Notes: generated from the letters alone by a model not told the origin. A DNA stretch of 64,000 nucleotides from Thermoanaerobacterium sp. CMT5567-10 (GCF_030534315.2 NZ_CP130558.2:1788501-1852500); one strand, 5' to 3'; positions 55,207 to 64,000 are shown, counted from the first letter of the stretch. Numbers and translations: made by a program.

Positions 55207-56100
55207 ATGAGATTGGAACATACTGTAAAGTATTCTACAATAGACAAATATAAGGGTTTAATAAAGCTTATGAGGCCGAAGCAGTGGATTAAAAATGTAT
55301 TTGTTTTAGCGGCACTTATTTTCAGCAAAAGAATGCTTGATGTTTTATCACTTAAGGAAGCTTTAATTGCTTTCCTCATATTTTGCGGAATATCCTCTAG
55401 CGTCTATATAATAAATGATATAGTTGATATTGAAAAAGACCGGAAACATCCGAAAAAGAGATTAAGGCCATTGCCGTCAGGACTTGTAAAAAAGCAAGAT
55501 GCAGCTATTCTGTTTTTAATACTTGTTTTAACATCATCAGCATTATCATTTATGCTTAATGTAAATTTTGGCATAATTGTTTTAAGTTATTTCATAATTA
55601 ACATTGCTTATACATTTTATCTTAAAAACATTATCATTATTGACGTAATGGTTATTGCTATTGGGTTTGTACTGAGGGTAATTGCTGGTGCAGAGGCAAT
55701 AGGCGTTGCAAGTTCACCGTGGTTGCTGCTATGTACACTTCTATTGTCATTATTTCTTGCAATTACCAAGAGGAAAAATGAGGTTATCGTCCTTGATAAT
55801 AATGCAAAAAGCCATAGAAATGTTCTTGATGAATACAGTGTGAAACTTCTTGACAATATGTTATCTATAGTGACGTCATCAACCATAATAGCGTATTCCC
55901 TTTATACTTTTTATGCTGAAAAGGGTTATTACATGATGATAACGATACTTTTTGTGATATATGGTATATTCAGATATCAGTATCTTGTTGACAGTAAAAC
56001 ATTTGGAGGCAGTCCAGAATTGGCATTTTTTGAGGACAAACCTTTTCTTATAAATGGGATTTTATATTGCATTACTGTTATTTTGATATTGTATATCTAA
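55207..56100 (+). CDS. UbiA-family decaprenyl-phosphate phosphoribosyltransferase-like protein
   Basis: An integral membrane prenyl-acceptor transferase of 297 residues and about eight or nine helices. MRPKQWIKNVFVLAALIFS, the Asp-rich motif NDIVDIEKDRKHPKKRLRPL and VMVIAIGFVLRVIAGA are characteristic of the DPPR synthase branch (Rv3806c-like), which transfers 5-phosphoribose from PRPP to a polyprenyl phosphate. This makes it a likely first step to a lipid-linked pentose used outside the membrane. GAAGGGTGAA precedes the ATG. It lies 13 bases before a GT-C glycosyltransferase gene. Confidence 0.85.
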   Translation: MRLEHTVKYSTIDKYKGLIKLMRPKQWIKNVFVLAALIFSKRMLDVLSLKEALIAFLIFCGISSSVYIINDIVDIEKDRKHPKKRLRPLPSGLVKKQDAAILFLILVLTSSALSFMLNVNFGIIVLSYFIINIAYTFYLKNIIIIDVMVIAIGFVLRVIAGAEAIGVASSPWLLLCTLLLSLFLAITKRKNEVIVLDNNAKSHRNVLDEYSVKLLDNMLSIVTSSTIIAYSLYTFYAEKGYYMMITILFVIYGIFRYQYLVDSKTFGGSPELAFFEDKPFLINGILYCITVILILYI

Positions 56101-56113
56101 AAAGGAGGATATC

Positions 56114-57979
56114 ATGAGCTTTACATTAGGCCTTATATTATACGTTGTTTCGACGTTGCTGGTAACAATGACATCTGTTAAATGGACGAAATGGATTAAA
56201 TTAAGTAATACTTCTGATGAAATACTTACGTCTTTTCTTTTTTCAATAACAGAAATTCTTTTAATAAATATAGTTCTAGGAATATTGCTTAAAATGCTTT
56301 ATCCCATATACTTATTTATTTTTGTTGCAGTTTTATTTATAGCTACATGCTTCTATTTGAAGGATTGGTCTTTTAATATAAAGCTAAAATCCATAATAAA
56401 TTTTTTTAGGGATGTCAAATTTGGACCTCTTCTAATAATATTATCATTTATGACAATAATCGGTGTGATATGGGTGGTTTATATTACATTGATTTATCCG
56501 CCATATGGCACAGATGAGCTTATGTATCATCTTGTAGGTCCTGTTGAATGGATGAAACACGGCATGATATTCAATATTCATCAAGATTACATATCTCAGT
56601 GGATAAATTGGTATCCAAAAAATACGGAGATATTATTCTTATGGAATATGATATTCTTTAAAAACGATGTTATTGTTGATGGAACGCAACTAATATTTGC
56701 ACTGATTGGTATTATAGGAATTTATGGGATAGGAAGAAAAATTGGACTTAATAAATATTACTCATTATGTGCAGGGTTATTATTTTTCTTGACACCGATT
56801 GTATTTATACAATCAAAAACAGCTTATATTGATGTTGCATTTTCGGTTATGGTGATTTTGTCTTTAAATTTTCTTATACATTTGTATAAGGAATTTAGCC
56901 TAAAGTATGTATACTTGTTTTCACTGACTGTTGCATTTATGAGCGGCATGAAAGGTTCTGGACCTATTTACGCAGTTATTCTATTGACTTTATTATTTGT
57001 GGTCTTAATCAAACATAGATATGATGTTAGCTTTAAGGACTTAGCATACGGTCTATCTATATACATATTGTTTTCAATAACGCTTGGTGCATTTTGGTAC
57101 TACAGGACATGGTATTTTTACGAAAATCCTATTTATCCATTTACACTAAGTTTTCACGGGATAACGATATTTAAAGGTCTTGGCACAGCTAAGCAAATCA
57201 TATTTGACCCAAATCTGTTGCCGCAGATGAAGGATATGGGGTATTTCAAGCGAATATATTTTTCTTGGTATGAAAATTTCAATTTTTTAAAGGGATATTC
57301 TTACGATACTCGTATAGGAGGATTTGGGGCGATATGGTACATTATAGTGATGCCTGCCATTTTGATATTTATTTTAAAATCAATAATAGATAGAAAATGG
57401 GTTAATATTTTTTTCGCTATTTCTACCGTAATACTATTTTTAGCTTCATCAGAAAACTGGTGGTCTAGATATGTTATATTTATTGTTGCACTAGGATATG
57501 TTGCTATATCTTATATTGTACAAAATGTTAAATTTACGAGAATTGTTGTGCCGATAATCATTGCGCTAGTTACGTTTAGCTTTGTAGTTTCTATAAAAGG
57601 TTATTTGCCAGTAAATATATCATCAAGAGAGACATTTTATGAATTGAGAAAAACACCTATTCTTGATAGAAGCACTTATATGGCAAACCCATTTTATGGG
57701 AATGATATGTCATTTTTAAAAGGCGTGAGAAACAAAAATATTGCATATTTTCTTCACGCATATATTTATCCATTATATGGTGAAAGGCTTTCAAATAACC
57801 TTTTCTATCTAGGTAATGTTAAAAATGAATCATCGTTTAAAGAATACATTGATAAAAATAAAATTGATTACGCAATAGTTGCCAAGGGTTCAATTTATAA
57901 TAAGTACCTAAGAAATGACAGAAAGTTTACGTTAGTATATAATGGTAAGCAACATGATGTTTATAGATTAATTAAATAA
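56114..57979 (+). CDS. Polytopic GT-C fold glycosyltransferase-like membrane protein
   Basis: A 621-residue protein with about 11-13 transmembrane helices and a short C-terminal soluble domain. The first external loop, PYGTDELMYHLVGPVEWMKHG, carries Asp/Glu residues where GT-C (GT39/GT83-like) enzymes hold their catalytic acid. It should use a lipid-linked sugar at the outer membrane face. With the UbiA-type enzyme and flippase upstream, the simplest idea is transfer of the lipid-linked pentose to a wall polymer or to S-layer protein. AAGGAGG precedes the ATG. Confidence 0.82.
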   Translation: MSFTLGLILYVVSTLLVTMTSVKWTKWIKLSNTSDEILTSFLFSITEILLINIVLGILLKMLYPIYLFIFVAVLFIATCFYLKDWSFNIKLKSIINFFRDVKFGPLLIILSFMTIIGVIWVVYITLIYPPYGTDELMYHLVGPVEWMKHGMIFNIHQDYISQWINWYPKNTEILFLWNMIFFKNDVIVDGTQLIFALIGIIGIYGIGRKIGLNKYYSLCAGLLFFLTPIVFIQSKTAYIDVAFSVMVILSLNFLIHLYKEFSLKYVYLFSLTVAFMSGMKGSGPIYAVILLTLLFVVLIKHRYDVSFKDLAYGLSIYILFSITLGAFWYYRTWYFYENPIYPFTLSFHGITIFKGLGTAKQIIFDPNLLPQMKDMGYFKRIYFSWYENFNFLKGYSYDTRIGGFGAIWYIIVMPAILIFILKSIIDRKWVNIFFAISTVILFLASSENWWSRYVIFIVALGYVAISYIVQNVKFTRIVVPIIIALVTFSFVVSIKGYLPVNISSRETFYELRKTPILDRSTYMANPFYGNDMSFLKGVRNKNIAYFLHAYIYPLYGERLSNNLFYLGNVKNESSFKEYIDKNKIDYAIVAKGSIYNKYLRNDRKFTLVYNGKQHDVYRLIK

Positions 57980-58021
57980 GATAATCATCGAAATTTTATA
58001 TATTGAGAAAGGGATTAGCAA

Positions 58022-58177
58022 ATGAAATTGAGAATTGTAGATAATTTATTAGGGCTATTATTTCTAATGATGGTGACATTTTTAGCTTTTAGATATTTTA
58101 AAGATACATCAAAGTTTGATGTTTTAAAAGAGGCGCTAAATTTCATAAGTCATATTTTAAAAAGGGTGATAAGCTAA
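58022..58177 (+). CDS. Small single-pass membrane protein
   Basis: A 51-residue frame at ATG 58022, preceded by AGAAAGGG. It begins MKLRIVDNLLGLLFLMMVTF, one hydrophobic helix, then a charged tail (RYFKDTSKFDVLKEALNF). It follows the GT-C gene by about 40 bases with no terminator between and is probably the last gene of that operon. It may be a small subunit or stabiliser of the glycosyltransferase; no family is recognised. Confidence 0.55.
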   Translation: MKLRIVDNLLGLLFLMMVTFLAFRYFKDTSKFDVLKEALNFISHILKRVIS

Positions 58178-58321
58178 CGTTAAATTTTGAGAGTTTTAAT
58201 GTTTCACATATCTTTCACATAATCTCTTTAAAAATTCTCAATAATTTTATGATAAAATAGTAATTAAAATAAGATGTAATGTGTCTTTACAGATATGGCT
58301 TATAGTCATGAGGTGGTAAAA

Positions 58322-58999
58322 TTGTCAAGAAATATATATCTTGTAGAGGATGAGAAGAGCCTAAACCTTCTCTTGCAGAAGTACCTCGAGAGGGAAGGAT
58401 ACGACGTTATGACATTTTTTGATGGAAGTACTGCTATGGATAGGATAAAAGATTTGCCAGATCTATGGATACTTGATATAATGCTTCCTGATGTAGATGG
58501 ATATGAGCTTATAAAAGCTATAAAGGACCATAACAAATCGACGCCTGTCATATTCATGTCTGCCAGAAATGAAGAGCTTGACAGGGTAGTAGGCTTAGAG
58601 CTTGGAAGTGATGATTATCTTTCTAAGCCATTTCTGCCTCGGGAGCTTGTCATTAGGACAAACAAGCTTATGGAGAGGATACACGGAATAGAAGAGGATG
58701 GCAGCGATGACATTATACAAGTAGGCGATTATACATTGAGTGAGAAGCAAAGGACTGTTTATTTAGGTGAAGACGAGATACAGCTTACAAATAAGGAATA
58801 TGAGCTTTTCTGCTACCTTGTGAAGAATAAAAATATCGTCGTGTCGAGAGACCAGATTTTGAACAATGTCTGGGGTGAAGACTACTTTGGCTCTGACAGG
58901 GTTGTTGACGACACCATAAGAAGGCTTCGGAAGAAAGTAGATAAGTTAAATATAGAGACCGTATATGGTTACGGTTATAAACTGGTGTGTAAATCATGA
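58322..58999 (+). CDS. OmpR-type response regulator
   Basis: A 225-residue two-component regulator. I start at TTG 58322, about six bases after GAGGTGG; the ATG at 58295 lies upstream of that site. Receiver domain residues 1-120: acidic pair VEDEKS, phospho-Asp in LWILDIMLPDVDGYE, Thr/Ser FMSA, Lys LSKPF. The C-terminal winged helix (LTNKEYELFCYLVKNKNIVVSRDQIL, DRVVDDTIRRLRKKV) binds DNA. It overlaps its histidine kinase by four bases. Confidence 0.94.
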   Translation: MSRNIYLVEDEKSLNLLLQKYLEREGYDVMTFFDGSTAMDRIKDLPDLWILDIMLPDVDGYELIKAIKDHNKSTPVIFMSARNEELDRVVGLELGSDDYLSKPFLPRELVIRTNKLMERIHGIEEDGSDDIIQVGDYTLSEKQRTVYLGEDEIQLTNKEYELFCYLVKNKNIVVSRDQILNNVWGEDYFGSDRVVDDTIRRLRKKVDKLNIETVYGYGYKLVCKS

Positions 59000-60372
59000 A
59001 AAAGATATTTAGATTTCGTTCGCTGGCAATGAGAATATGGATGACATTTACTGCTGTCATACTTATCATAGTGTGCAGTTTATCGATGCTTTACATCTTT
59101 GCCTACAGGAGAGTTGAAGAAAACAATAAGATACAGGATTTAAAGGTTTCACATGAGATGCTTCTCAAAAATGATAATTTCAGCGGCAACTACAACAATT
59201 TTTCAAGGCTTAGAAATCTAAGAGGCGGAGACAACTTCATTGTAGATTTTGATACAGCCAACAGACCTTTAATCATAGACATAAACCACAGAGAACCTCC
59301 ACCTGATCCACATTCGCCTTCATTTAATACAATGAGCGTAAAGCTTTGGATGTCCAGCTTCATAAAAGGTGGTACTATTAAAGAGAAGCTGTATAAAGAA
59401 GTCTACAACAATATGCAATATTTCTTCATAATAAGCACTGTAAATTATGATTCATTTAATAAAGCTTATCTTGTATCATATGTACCAAACATTGTTGACA
59501 ATACTATTCTTTATTTGGTTATAGCAATAGGAATCATATTTATAATCATTGGCTTTTTTGCTTTGATAATAGTTGCAGGTCATATTTCGAAGCCTTTAAA
59601 GGAACTAGAGGAATACACAGTCAGGATAGCACACAAAGACTGGAAAGAGCCTATAGAAGTTAAAAGTGATGATGAGATAGGCATGCTAGCAAGATCAATG
59701 AATAAGATGCAGAAGGAATTGAAGCTGGCAGACGAAGAAGAAAAGATGTTTTTGCAAAGCATATCACATGACTTAAAGACGCCAGTAATGGTTATTATGA
59801 GCCATGCGGATGCCATAATAGATGGTGTGTATATAGAGTCTTTGGAGAAGACGGCTGAGATAATAAAAGATGAGGCGATACGGCTTCAGAAGAAAATAAA
59901 TCAGATGCTTTACCTGAATACACTTGATTATGTACTGGAAAATAACAGCAGAAATGATTATATAAATATGAAGGATCTTTTGACGCAAATAATAAGCAGG
60001 TTTGAAATCATAAAAAGCAGTATAGAGTGGGATTTGGATGTAGATGATATAATAATAAAAGGTGACAGGGATAAGATTGAGGTATGCATCGAAAACATAC
60101 TTGACAACGCTATAAGGTATGCAAATGAGTTGATACGAATAACTTTAAAGAAAGATAATAAGTATGCGGTGCTGGACATATACAATGATGGACCTAATAT
60201 AGATGAAAAGCATGTAGGCCGTATATTTGACAGAATGTACAAGGACAAGACGGGAAACTTTGGTTTAGGACTTGCTATATCGAAAAAAATTGTTGACTTC
60301 TATAAAGGTGAGATAAAAGCAGTAAATAGAGAAAAAGGTGTAAGCTTCATAATAAAATATCCTCTAAAATAA
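58996..60372 (+). CDS. Sensor histidine kinase
   Basis: Membrane sensor of 458 residues. Two transmembrane helices (about 14-36 and 172-198) enclose an extracellular sensor of about 135 residues. HAMP region (HISKPLKELEEYT), H-box with the phospho-acceptor His in QSISHDLKTPVMVIMSHADA, N-box NILDNAIRYA and a G-box GNFGLGLAISKKIV follow. It partners the response regulator encoded upstream. The signal is unknown; position beside envelope-sugar genes suggests sensing of cell-surface stress, but this is inference. Confidence 0.93.
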   Translation: MKKIFRFRSLAMRIWMTFTAVILIIVCSLSMLYIFAYRRVEENNKIQDLKVSHEMLLKNDNFSGNYNNFSRLRNLRGGDNFIVDFDTANRPLIIDINHREPPPDPHSPSFNTMSVKLWMSSFIKGGTIKEKLYKEVYNNMQYFFIISTVNYDSFNKAYLVSYVPNIVDNTILYLVIAIGIIFIIIGFFALIIVAGHISKPLKELEEYTVRIAHKDWKEPIEVKSDDEIGMLARSMNKMQKELKLADEEEKMFLQSISHDLKTPVMVIMSHADAIIDGVYIESLEKTAEIIKDEAIRLQKKINQMLYLNTLDYVLENNSRNDYINMKDLLTQIISRFEIIKSSIEWDLDVDDIIIKGDRDKIEVCIENILDNAIRYANELIRITLKKDNKYAVLDIYNDGPNIDEKHVGRIFDRMYKDKTGNFGLGLAISKKIVDFYKGEIKAVNREKGVSFIIKYPLK

Positions 60373-60457
60373 AAAATGGAGTTTGATGCAAATCTATTCT
60401 TCTTTAGTTTTATATGATATAATGATTATGAGAAACTAAAGAAATGGAAGGAAGAAT

Positions 60458-61333
60458 ATGAGCCAAAAATACGATATTACGATGAAAAATATTTTTTCGG
60501 ATATGGCAGATGACATAATGAGTTATTTTCTGGGGCTACAATACACAAAGATTGATGAACTAAATATAGAATTTGCAAGAGTCGAGAGAAGAGACAGCGA
60601 CATGATATTCAAATGCACTACTGACAAAGGAAATGTGGCTGTTCACATAGAATTTCAATCAGAAAATGACGGAAAAATGCCTTACAGAATGCTTAGATAT
60701 TCCCTGGAGATAATGGAAAAGCATAATCTCTTACCATATCAAGTAGTCATATATATAGGAAAAGACAATATGAAAATGGAAAATGGCTTAAGCTACAACT
60801 TTGGAGAGCAAAACACATTAGACTATAAATACAAGATAATAAACGTTGGTGACATTAAATTTACTGATGTTTTAAAGACAGATTATTATGATTTATATTC
60901 ACTTCTACCATTGATGGACCAAAATAGAAGGAAGGAAGAAGGAGAAAAATATCTTGAAAGGTGTGTTGAAGCAATTAAAGATATTCCTATAGACATAAAC
61001 AAGAAGAAAGACATAGCGTTTAAAGCAGAGATATTGTCAGGGATAATATTTAAAAAAGAAGTTATTGAGAGAGTTTTTTCGGAGGTGGTAAAGATGTTTA
61101 GGATTGAAGAATCAGAAACATACAAAATGATAATTGAGAAAGGCATAGAAAAAGGCATAGAGAAAGGTATCAAAGAAGGCATTGAAAGAGGTATAGAAGA
61201 AGGTATTAAAAAGGGTGCAAAGGAAGAGAAAATTGCAATAGCTAAAAAATTATTAAAAAATGGTATGCCTATCGACAAGATAGCAGAGATCACAGAATTA
61301 TCAGAAGATGAGATAAAAAAATTGATGAATTAG
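60458..61333 (+). CDS. Rpn family (PD-(D/E)XK) nuclease/transposase-like protein
   Basis: A 291-residue protein. The first 130 residues hold a PD-(D/E)XK-like core with VAVHIEFQSEND, as in Rpn/YhgA-type recombination-promoting nucleases (PDDEXK_nuclease-transposase family). The C-terminus contains a run of seven GI[E/K][K/R]G-type repeats (MIIEKGIEKGIEKG and onward, about 222-255), usual in this family, which may vary in number. A short helical tail follows. GGAAGG precedes the ATG. It has its own transcription unit with a terminator. Such genes are mobile and often defence-linked. Confidence 0.85.
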   Translation: MSQKYDITMKNIFSDMADDIMSYFLGLQYTKIDELNIEFARVERRDSDMIFKCTTDKGNVAVHIEFQSENDGKMPYRMLRYSLEIMEKHNLLPYQVVIYIGKDNMKMENGLSYNFGEQNTLDYKYKIINVGDIKFTDVLKTDYYDLYSLLPLMDQNRRKEEGEKYLERCVEAIKDIPIDINKKKDIAFKAEILSGIIFKKEVIERVFSEVVKMFRIEESETYKMIIEKGIEKGIEKGIKEGIERGIEEGIKKGAKEEKIAIAKKLLKNGMPIDKIAEITELSEDEIKKLMN

Positions 61334-61353
61334 AAATATTTTACTATGCTTTT

Positions 61354-61397
61354 AAAAAGCATGATGTGTAATAGGTAAGAAATCATCATGCTTTTTT
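61354..61397 (+). terminator. Terminator after the Rpn-like gene
   Basis: AAAAAGCATGATG pairs with CATCATGCTTTTT across a 17-base loop, with a T tail. Confidence 0.8.
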
Positions 61398-61473
61398 ATT
61401 ATATAATTTACGATAAGTGGTATAATTATTATAAAGTATTCGGATAGTTTTGTTATTAAAAGAGGTGAAAAAA

Positions 61474-62055
61474 ATGGCAGTTGCAGATAAAGATGAACAT
61501 ATAAAATACACATATAAAGATTATTTGAGCTGGGCTAATGATGAGAGATGGGAGCTTATAGATGGAGTTCCGTATAATATGAGTCCATCACCGACGCGGA
61601 AACATCAGAAAGTTGTAGGAGAATTGTTTGCCTCTATCCATAATTATCTAAAAGGAAAAACTTGTGAAGTTTACAGCGCTCCATTTGATGTAAGATTGTT
61701 TGCTGAAAACGTTAGTGATGATGATGTGACAAATGTAGTTCAGCCTGACATAGTGATAGTGTGTGATCCAAGTAAGCTGGATGATAAAGGCTGTAAAGGA
61801 AGCCCAGATATGATTATAGAGGTAGTTTCTCCTTCAACATTAAAGAGAGACTTAAAGGAAAAATTCTATTTGTATGAAAAAGCAGGGGTAAAAGAGTATT
61901 GGATCGTATTTGCTGATGAAAAAACTGTACTGTCTTACTATTTAGGTGAAGATGGCAAATACAAAAGACCTGAAGTATATTCAGAAGAAGATAATATAAA
62001 GGTCAGGATTTTTAAATCATTGGAAATCCAATTGAAGGATATCTTTCAGAATTAA
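61474..62055 (+). CDS. Uma2 family endonuclease-like protein
   Basis: A 193-residue protein of the Uma2/DUF820 family (PD-(D/E)XK fold). I start at ATG 61474 after AGAGGTGA. Family hallmarks: YKDYLSWANDERWELIDGVPYNM, VQPDIVIVCDPSKLDDKGC with the catalytic Asp, and PDMIIEVVSPSTLKRDLKEK with the E...S and Lys positions. It may be a stand-alone nuclease of uncertain role, common in expanded families. Its neighbours (Rpn-like upstream, MNT downstream) form a small cluster of defence-type or mobile genes. Confidence 0.9.
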   Translation: MAVADKDEHIKYTYKDYLSWANDERWELIDGVPYNMSPSPTRKHQKVVGELFASIHNYLKGKTCEVYSAPFDVRLFAENVSDDDVTNVVQPDIVIVCDPSKLDDKGCKGSPDMIIEVVSPSTLKRDLKEKFYLYEKAGVKEYWIVFADEKTVLSYYLGEDGKYKRPEVYSEEDNIKVRIFKSLEIQLKDIFQN

Positions 62056-62073
62056 ATGTAAGGTGTGGTTTTT

Positions 62074-62424
62074 GTGAAGAATGTATATGATGATAAAAAA
62101 ATAAAGCAAATGCTTGCTGATGTTGAGAAAAGAATGAGAGATTTATTTTATCAAAAGCTCGATGCAATTATTTTGTACGGTTCTTATGCTCGCGGAGATT
62201 TTACGTATGATTCTGATGTAGATATTATGGTGTTAGTTGATGAAAAAGAGGACGATCTTAAAAAGCATGATGATAAAATAACGGATATTATGGTTGATTT
62301 ATCATTAAAATATGATATTGTCATTTCCTTATATGTTCAAAGTGTTCAGAATTATAATAAGTATGTGAAGATGCTTCCATTCTACAAAAATGTTCAGAAA
62401 GAAGGCATAAGAGTCTATGGATGA
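62074..62424 (+). CDS. MNT-type nucleotidyltransferase (putative antitoxin)
   Basis: A 116-residue minimal nucleotidyltransferase. I start at GTG 62074, eight bases after AAGGTG. The core reads AIILYGSYARGDFTYDSDVD (GSxARG and DxD), followed by ISLYVQSVQNY. In the type VII toxin-antitoxin family, MNT proteins neutralise a HEPN RNase by AMPylation. A HEPN-like frame begins inside its last codons but stops after 22 residues, so the toxin partner looks broken. Confidence 0.85.
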   Translation: MKNVYDDKKIKQMLADVEKRMRDLFYQKLDAIILYGSYARGDFTYDSDVDIMVLVDEKEDDLKKHDDKITDIMVDLSLKYDIVISLYVQSVQNYNKYVKMLPFYKNVQKEGIRVYG

Positions 62425-62485
62425 TTTTATAAAAGAATTAGCTATGTACGACTATGTCAAGGGGAAATTATCTGATGTTTGTTGA
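62417..62485 (+). pseudogene. Truncated HEPN-type partner gene
   Basis: The frame starts at ATG 62417, overlapping the MNT stop by eight bases, as usual for MNT-HEPN pairs. It reads MDDFIKELAMYDYVKGKLSD, then VC and a TGA stop at 62483. HEPN partners are normally 110-150 residues, and no continuation is visible before the terminator at 62508. I read this as the 5' stub of a lost toxin gene; the family call rests on position and arrangement. Confidence 0.45.
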
Positions 62486-62507
62486 AATATGATTGTATAT
62501 TCCTTTA

Positions 62508-62543
62508 AAAAAAGCAATCAGCATATGCTGATTGCTTTTTTTT
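62508..62543. terminator. Perfect palindromic terminator
   Basis: AAAGCAATCAGCAT followed directly by its complement ATGCTGATTGCTTT, with A and T runs on either side. It can act on both strands. Confidence 0.85.
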
Positions 62544-62633
62544 CACACAGAAATCACACATTTTTTTAATTTTTTTGCAACATTTAAGTCTTATAATTTT
62601 TATAGACACATTAAAAGAAAAGGAGAAAAGGCG

Positions 62634-64000
62634 ATGGGTAAAAAGGTGCTAAAATACAGCTTGGCATTTGTCTTGGCTTTGTCAGTGATTCTAAGCATAT
62701 ACTCACTATACAATTACAGTGGAAGTACAGAGGGGTTTAGAGGAAATTTTCAGCATAATTTTACACAAGGCAGCACAAACAGAAGTTGGGGAAGTGGAAA
62801 CACAAATCAAGGTCTTTGGCAGAGAGGCAACTTTCCTCAAGGAAATGCACAAAGTGGGCAATCCCAATGGCAGATGCCCCGCAGTAGAGGAGATTTTGGG
62901 GGATTTAGGGGAACATCATCAAAGTACGGCGTGTATATAATGGCATACGCGGCAATCGTGTTTTTGCTGTTTATTTTAAGCTACTACGCTTTGGAGAATA
63001 AAAAATTTAAGCTTGACTTTCAAAGCGACAAATTCATAATAATAGCACTATTTTTGATAGGATTTTTTATGCGGCTTTACATAGCTGCAACTATTGAAGG
63101 TTTTTCAGGAGATATAGGGCTTTTTAGAAGCTGGGCACAGTCAGCGGCACAAGACCTCTTAAACTTTTATAAAAATACTCCAAGCTGTGATTACCCACCA
63201 CTTTACATCTATGTGCTTTACATTGTAGGCAAAATAGCTGCAATCGGCAATCTTTCTCATTTCTACACGGTACTTTTAAAGCTTCCGTCCATTGTGGCTG
63301 ATATTACCACATCGTACATTATATATAAAATAGCTAAAAGATACTTTTCCAAAAACATCAGTGCATTCATATCGGCTTTGTACATTTTCAATCCGGCCGT
63401 ATTTATAAATTCATCTGCGTGGGGACAGGTAGACTCATTTTTCACAATGCTTGTAATAATAGCGGTGTACTTTTTGTCAGAGAAAAAGTTGTGGCTTTCA
63501 TCAGTGTTTTTCACCGCGGCAGTGCTTATGAAGCCACAGGGAATCATATTTGCGCCAGTCCTGTTTTTTGAGATTGTAAATGAGAGAAGTTTGAAAAATT
63601 TCTTAAAAGCTTTTGTGGCGTCACTGGTTACGGCAGTTATAGTATTAGTGCCGTTTGCCATAGGTCAAGATCCTTTGTGGATATTTAAGCTGTATGAAAA
63701 GACTATTTCAGAGTATCCATACGCATCAGTAAATGGCTTCAACTTCTATGGATTGCTGGGAGCAAACTATGTGAATTCTGGTACAAAATTGTTTGTGTTT
63801 AGCTACAGCACTTGGGGATTTATCTTCATAGTTTTAACGACTGCATTTTCGTGGTTTATATACATTAAAGGAAAAAACAGCAAATTGTCATTTTTATCAG
63901 CTTTAATTCAGATCGCAGGTGTATTTACATTTTCAACAGGGATGCATGAGAGGTACTTATTTCCTGCTGCAGCATTAGCTATATTAGCATTTTTATATGT
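62634..64000 (+). CDS. GT-C family mannosyltransferase-like membrane protein (3' end outside window)
   Basis: The frame opens at ATG 62634, eight bases after AAGGAGAAAAGG, and runs off the right edge (455 codons visible). After one N-terminal helix comes an extracellular Gly/Asn/Gln-rich low-complexity segment (about residues 25-90, e.g. NFTQGSTNRSWGSGNTNQG), then many helices. Motifs GFSGDIGLFRSWA, SSAWGQVDSFFTML, LMKPQGIIFAP and FSTGMHERYLFP are typical of GT-C enzymes related to GT39/PIG-M/DUF2029 mannosyltransferases that use lipid-linked sugars at the outer face. The low-complexity loop is unusual. The acceptor is unknown. Confidence 0.85.
   Translation, partial: MGKKVLKYSLAFVLALSVILSIYSLYNYSGSTEGFRGNFQHNFTQGSTNRSWGSGNTNQGLWQRGNFPQGNAQSGQSQWQMPRSRGDFGGFRGTSSKYGVYIMAYAAIVFLLFILSYYALENKKFKLDFQSDKFIIIALFLIGFFMRLYIAATIEGFSGDIGLFRSWAQSAAQDLLNFYKNTPSCDYPPLYIYVLYIVGKIAAIGNLSHFYTVLLKLPSIVADITTSYIIYKIAKRYFSKNISAFISALYIFNPAVFINSSAWGQVDSFFTMLVIIAVYFLSEKKLWLSSVFFTAAVLMKPQGIIFAPVLFFEIVNERSLKNFLKAFVASLVTAVIVLVPFAIGQDPLWIFKLYEKTISEYPYASVNGFNFYGLLGANYVNSGTKLFVFSYSTWGFIFIVLTTAFSWFIYIKGKNSKLSFLSALIQIAGVFTFSTGMHERYLFPAAALAILAFLY

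Overview
The window looks like a chromosomal segment of a low-G+C, spore-forming, thermophilic anaerobe of the Thermoanaerobacterales, most likely Thermoanaerobacterium. I infer this from the A/T-rich sequence, strong AGGAGG-type ribosome binding sites with frequent TTG/GTG starts, a type I-B CRISPR repeat ending ATTGAAAC, and several S-layer-homology (SLH) proteins. No rRNA, tRNA or intact transposon was seen.

Layout. 1-12.9 kb is a type I-B CRISPR-Cas locus: the 3' part of cas3, a leader with its own promoter, a CRISPR array of 127 repeats (126 spacers, about 8.46 kb), then cas4-cas1-cas2. 12.9-18.1 kb is an osmotic module: an OpuC-type compatible-solute ABC transporter, a BusR-like regulator (GntR DNA-binding domain fused to RCK_C) and a ClC chloride transporter that also ends in RCK_C. 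Both RCK_C domains suggest c-di-AMP control. 18.2-22.8 kb holds a MarR regulator and a heterodimeric ABC exporter with one degenerate ATPase site. A cluster of DnaA-box-like sites precedes walJ (yycJ). 25.1-28.8 kb is the threonine operon (ACT protein, hom, thrC, thrB). Next come a CtpA-type protease, glycerate kinase, a large SLH-anchored subtilase, and a serine-biosynthesis pair (class V aminotransferase, serA).

39.8-42.2 kb is the most unusual stretch. It holds a candidate stand-alone small RNA with a pseudoknot, then three tandem cassettes of about 0.3 kb. Each cassette encodes a 36-37 residue basic/amphipathic peptide and a convergent antisense RNA of about 65 nt, which shares the terminator and carries a sequence complementary to that cassette's own start-codon region. 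This is the architecture of a type I toxin-antitoxin system of the Fst/par kind, but the peptide is one I do not recognise, and each copy has its own pairing sequence. An antitoxin-like small gene and a 14-codon mini-gene with its own promoter and terminator follow.

42.2-64 kb contains pyrG, a nucleotidyltransferase/acyltransferase pair, and a cell-envelope region. The envelope region has a DUF4127 lipoprotein, an SLH protein, a probable S-layer protein with a leader of about 380 nt that can mask its own ribosome binding site, and a GHL10-type secreted protein. It continues with a likely polyprenyl-phosphate-sugar pathway (SMR-type flippase, PHP phosphoesterase, UbiA-type phosphoribosyltransferase, GT-C glycosyltransferase), a two-component system, Rpn and Uma2 nuclease-family proteins, an MNT gene with a broken HEPN partner, and a second GT-C protein cut by the window end.
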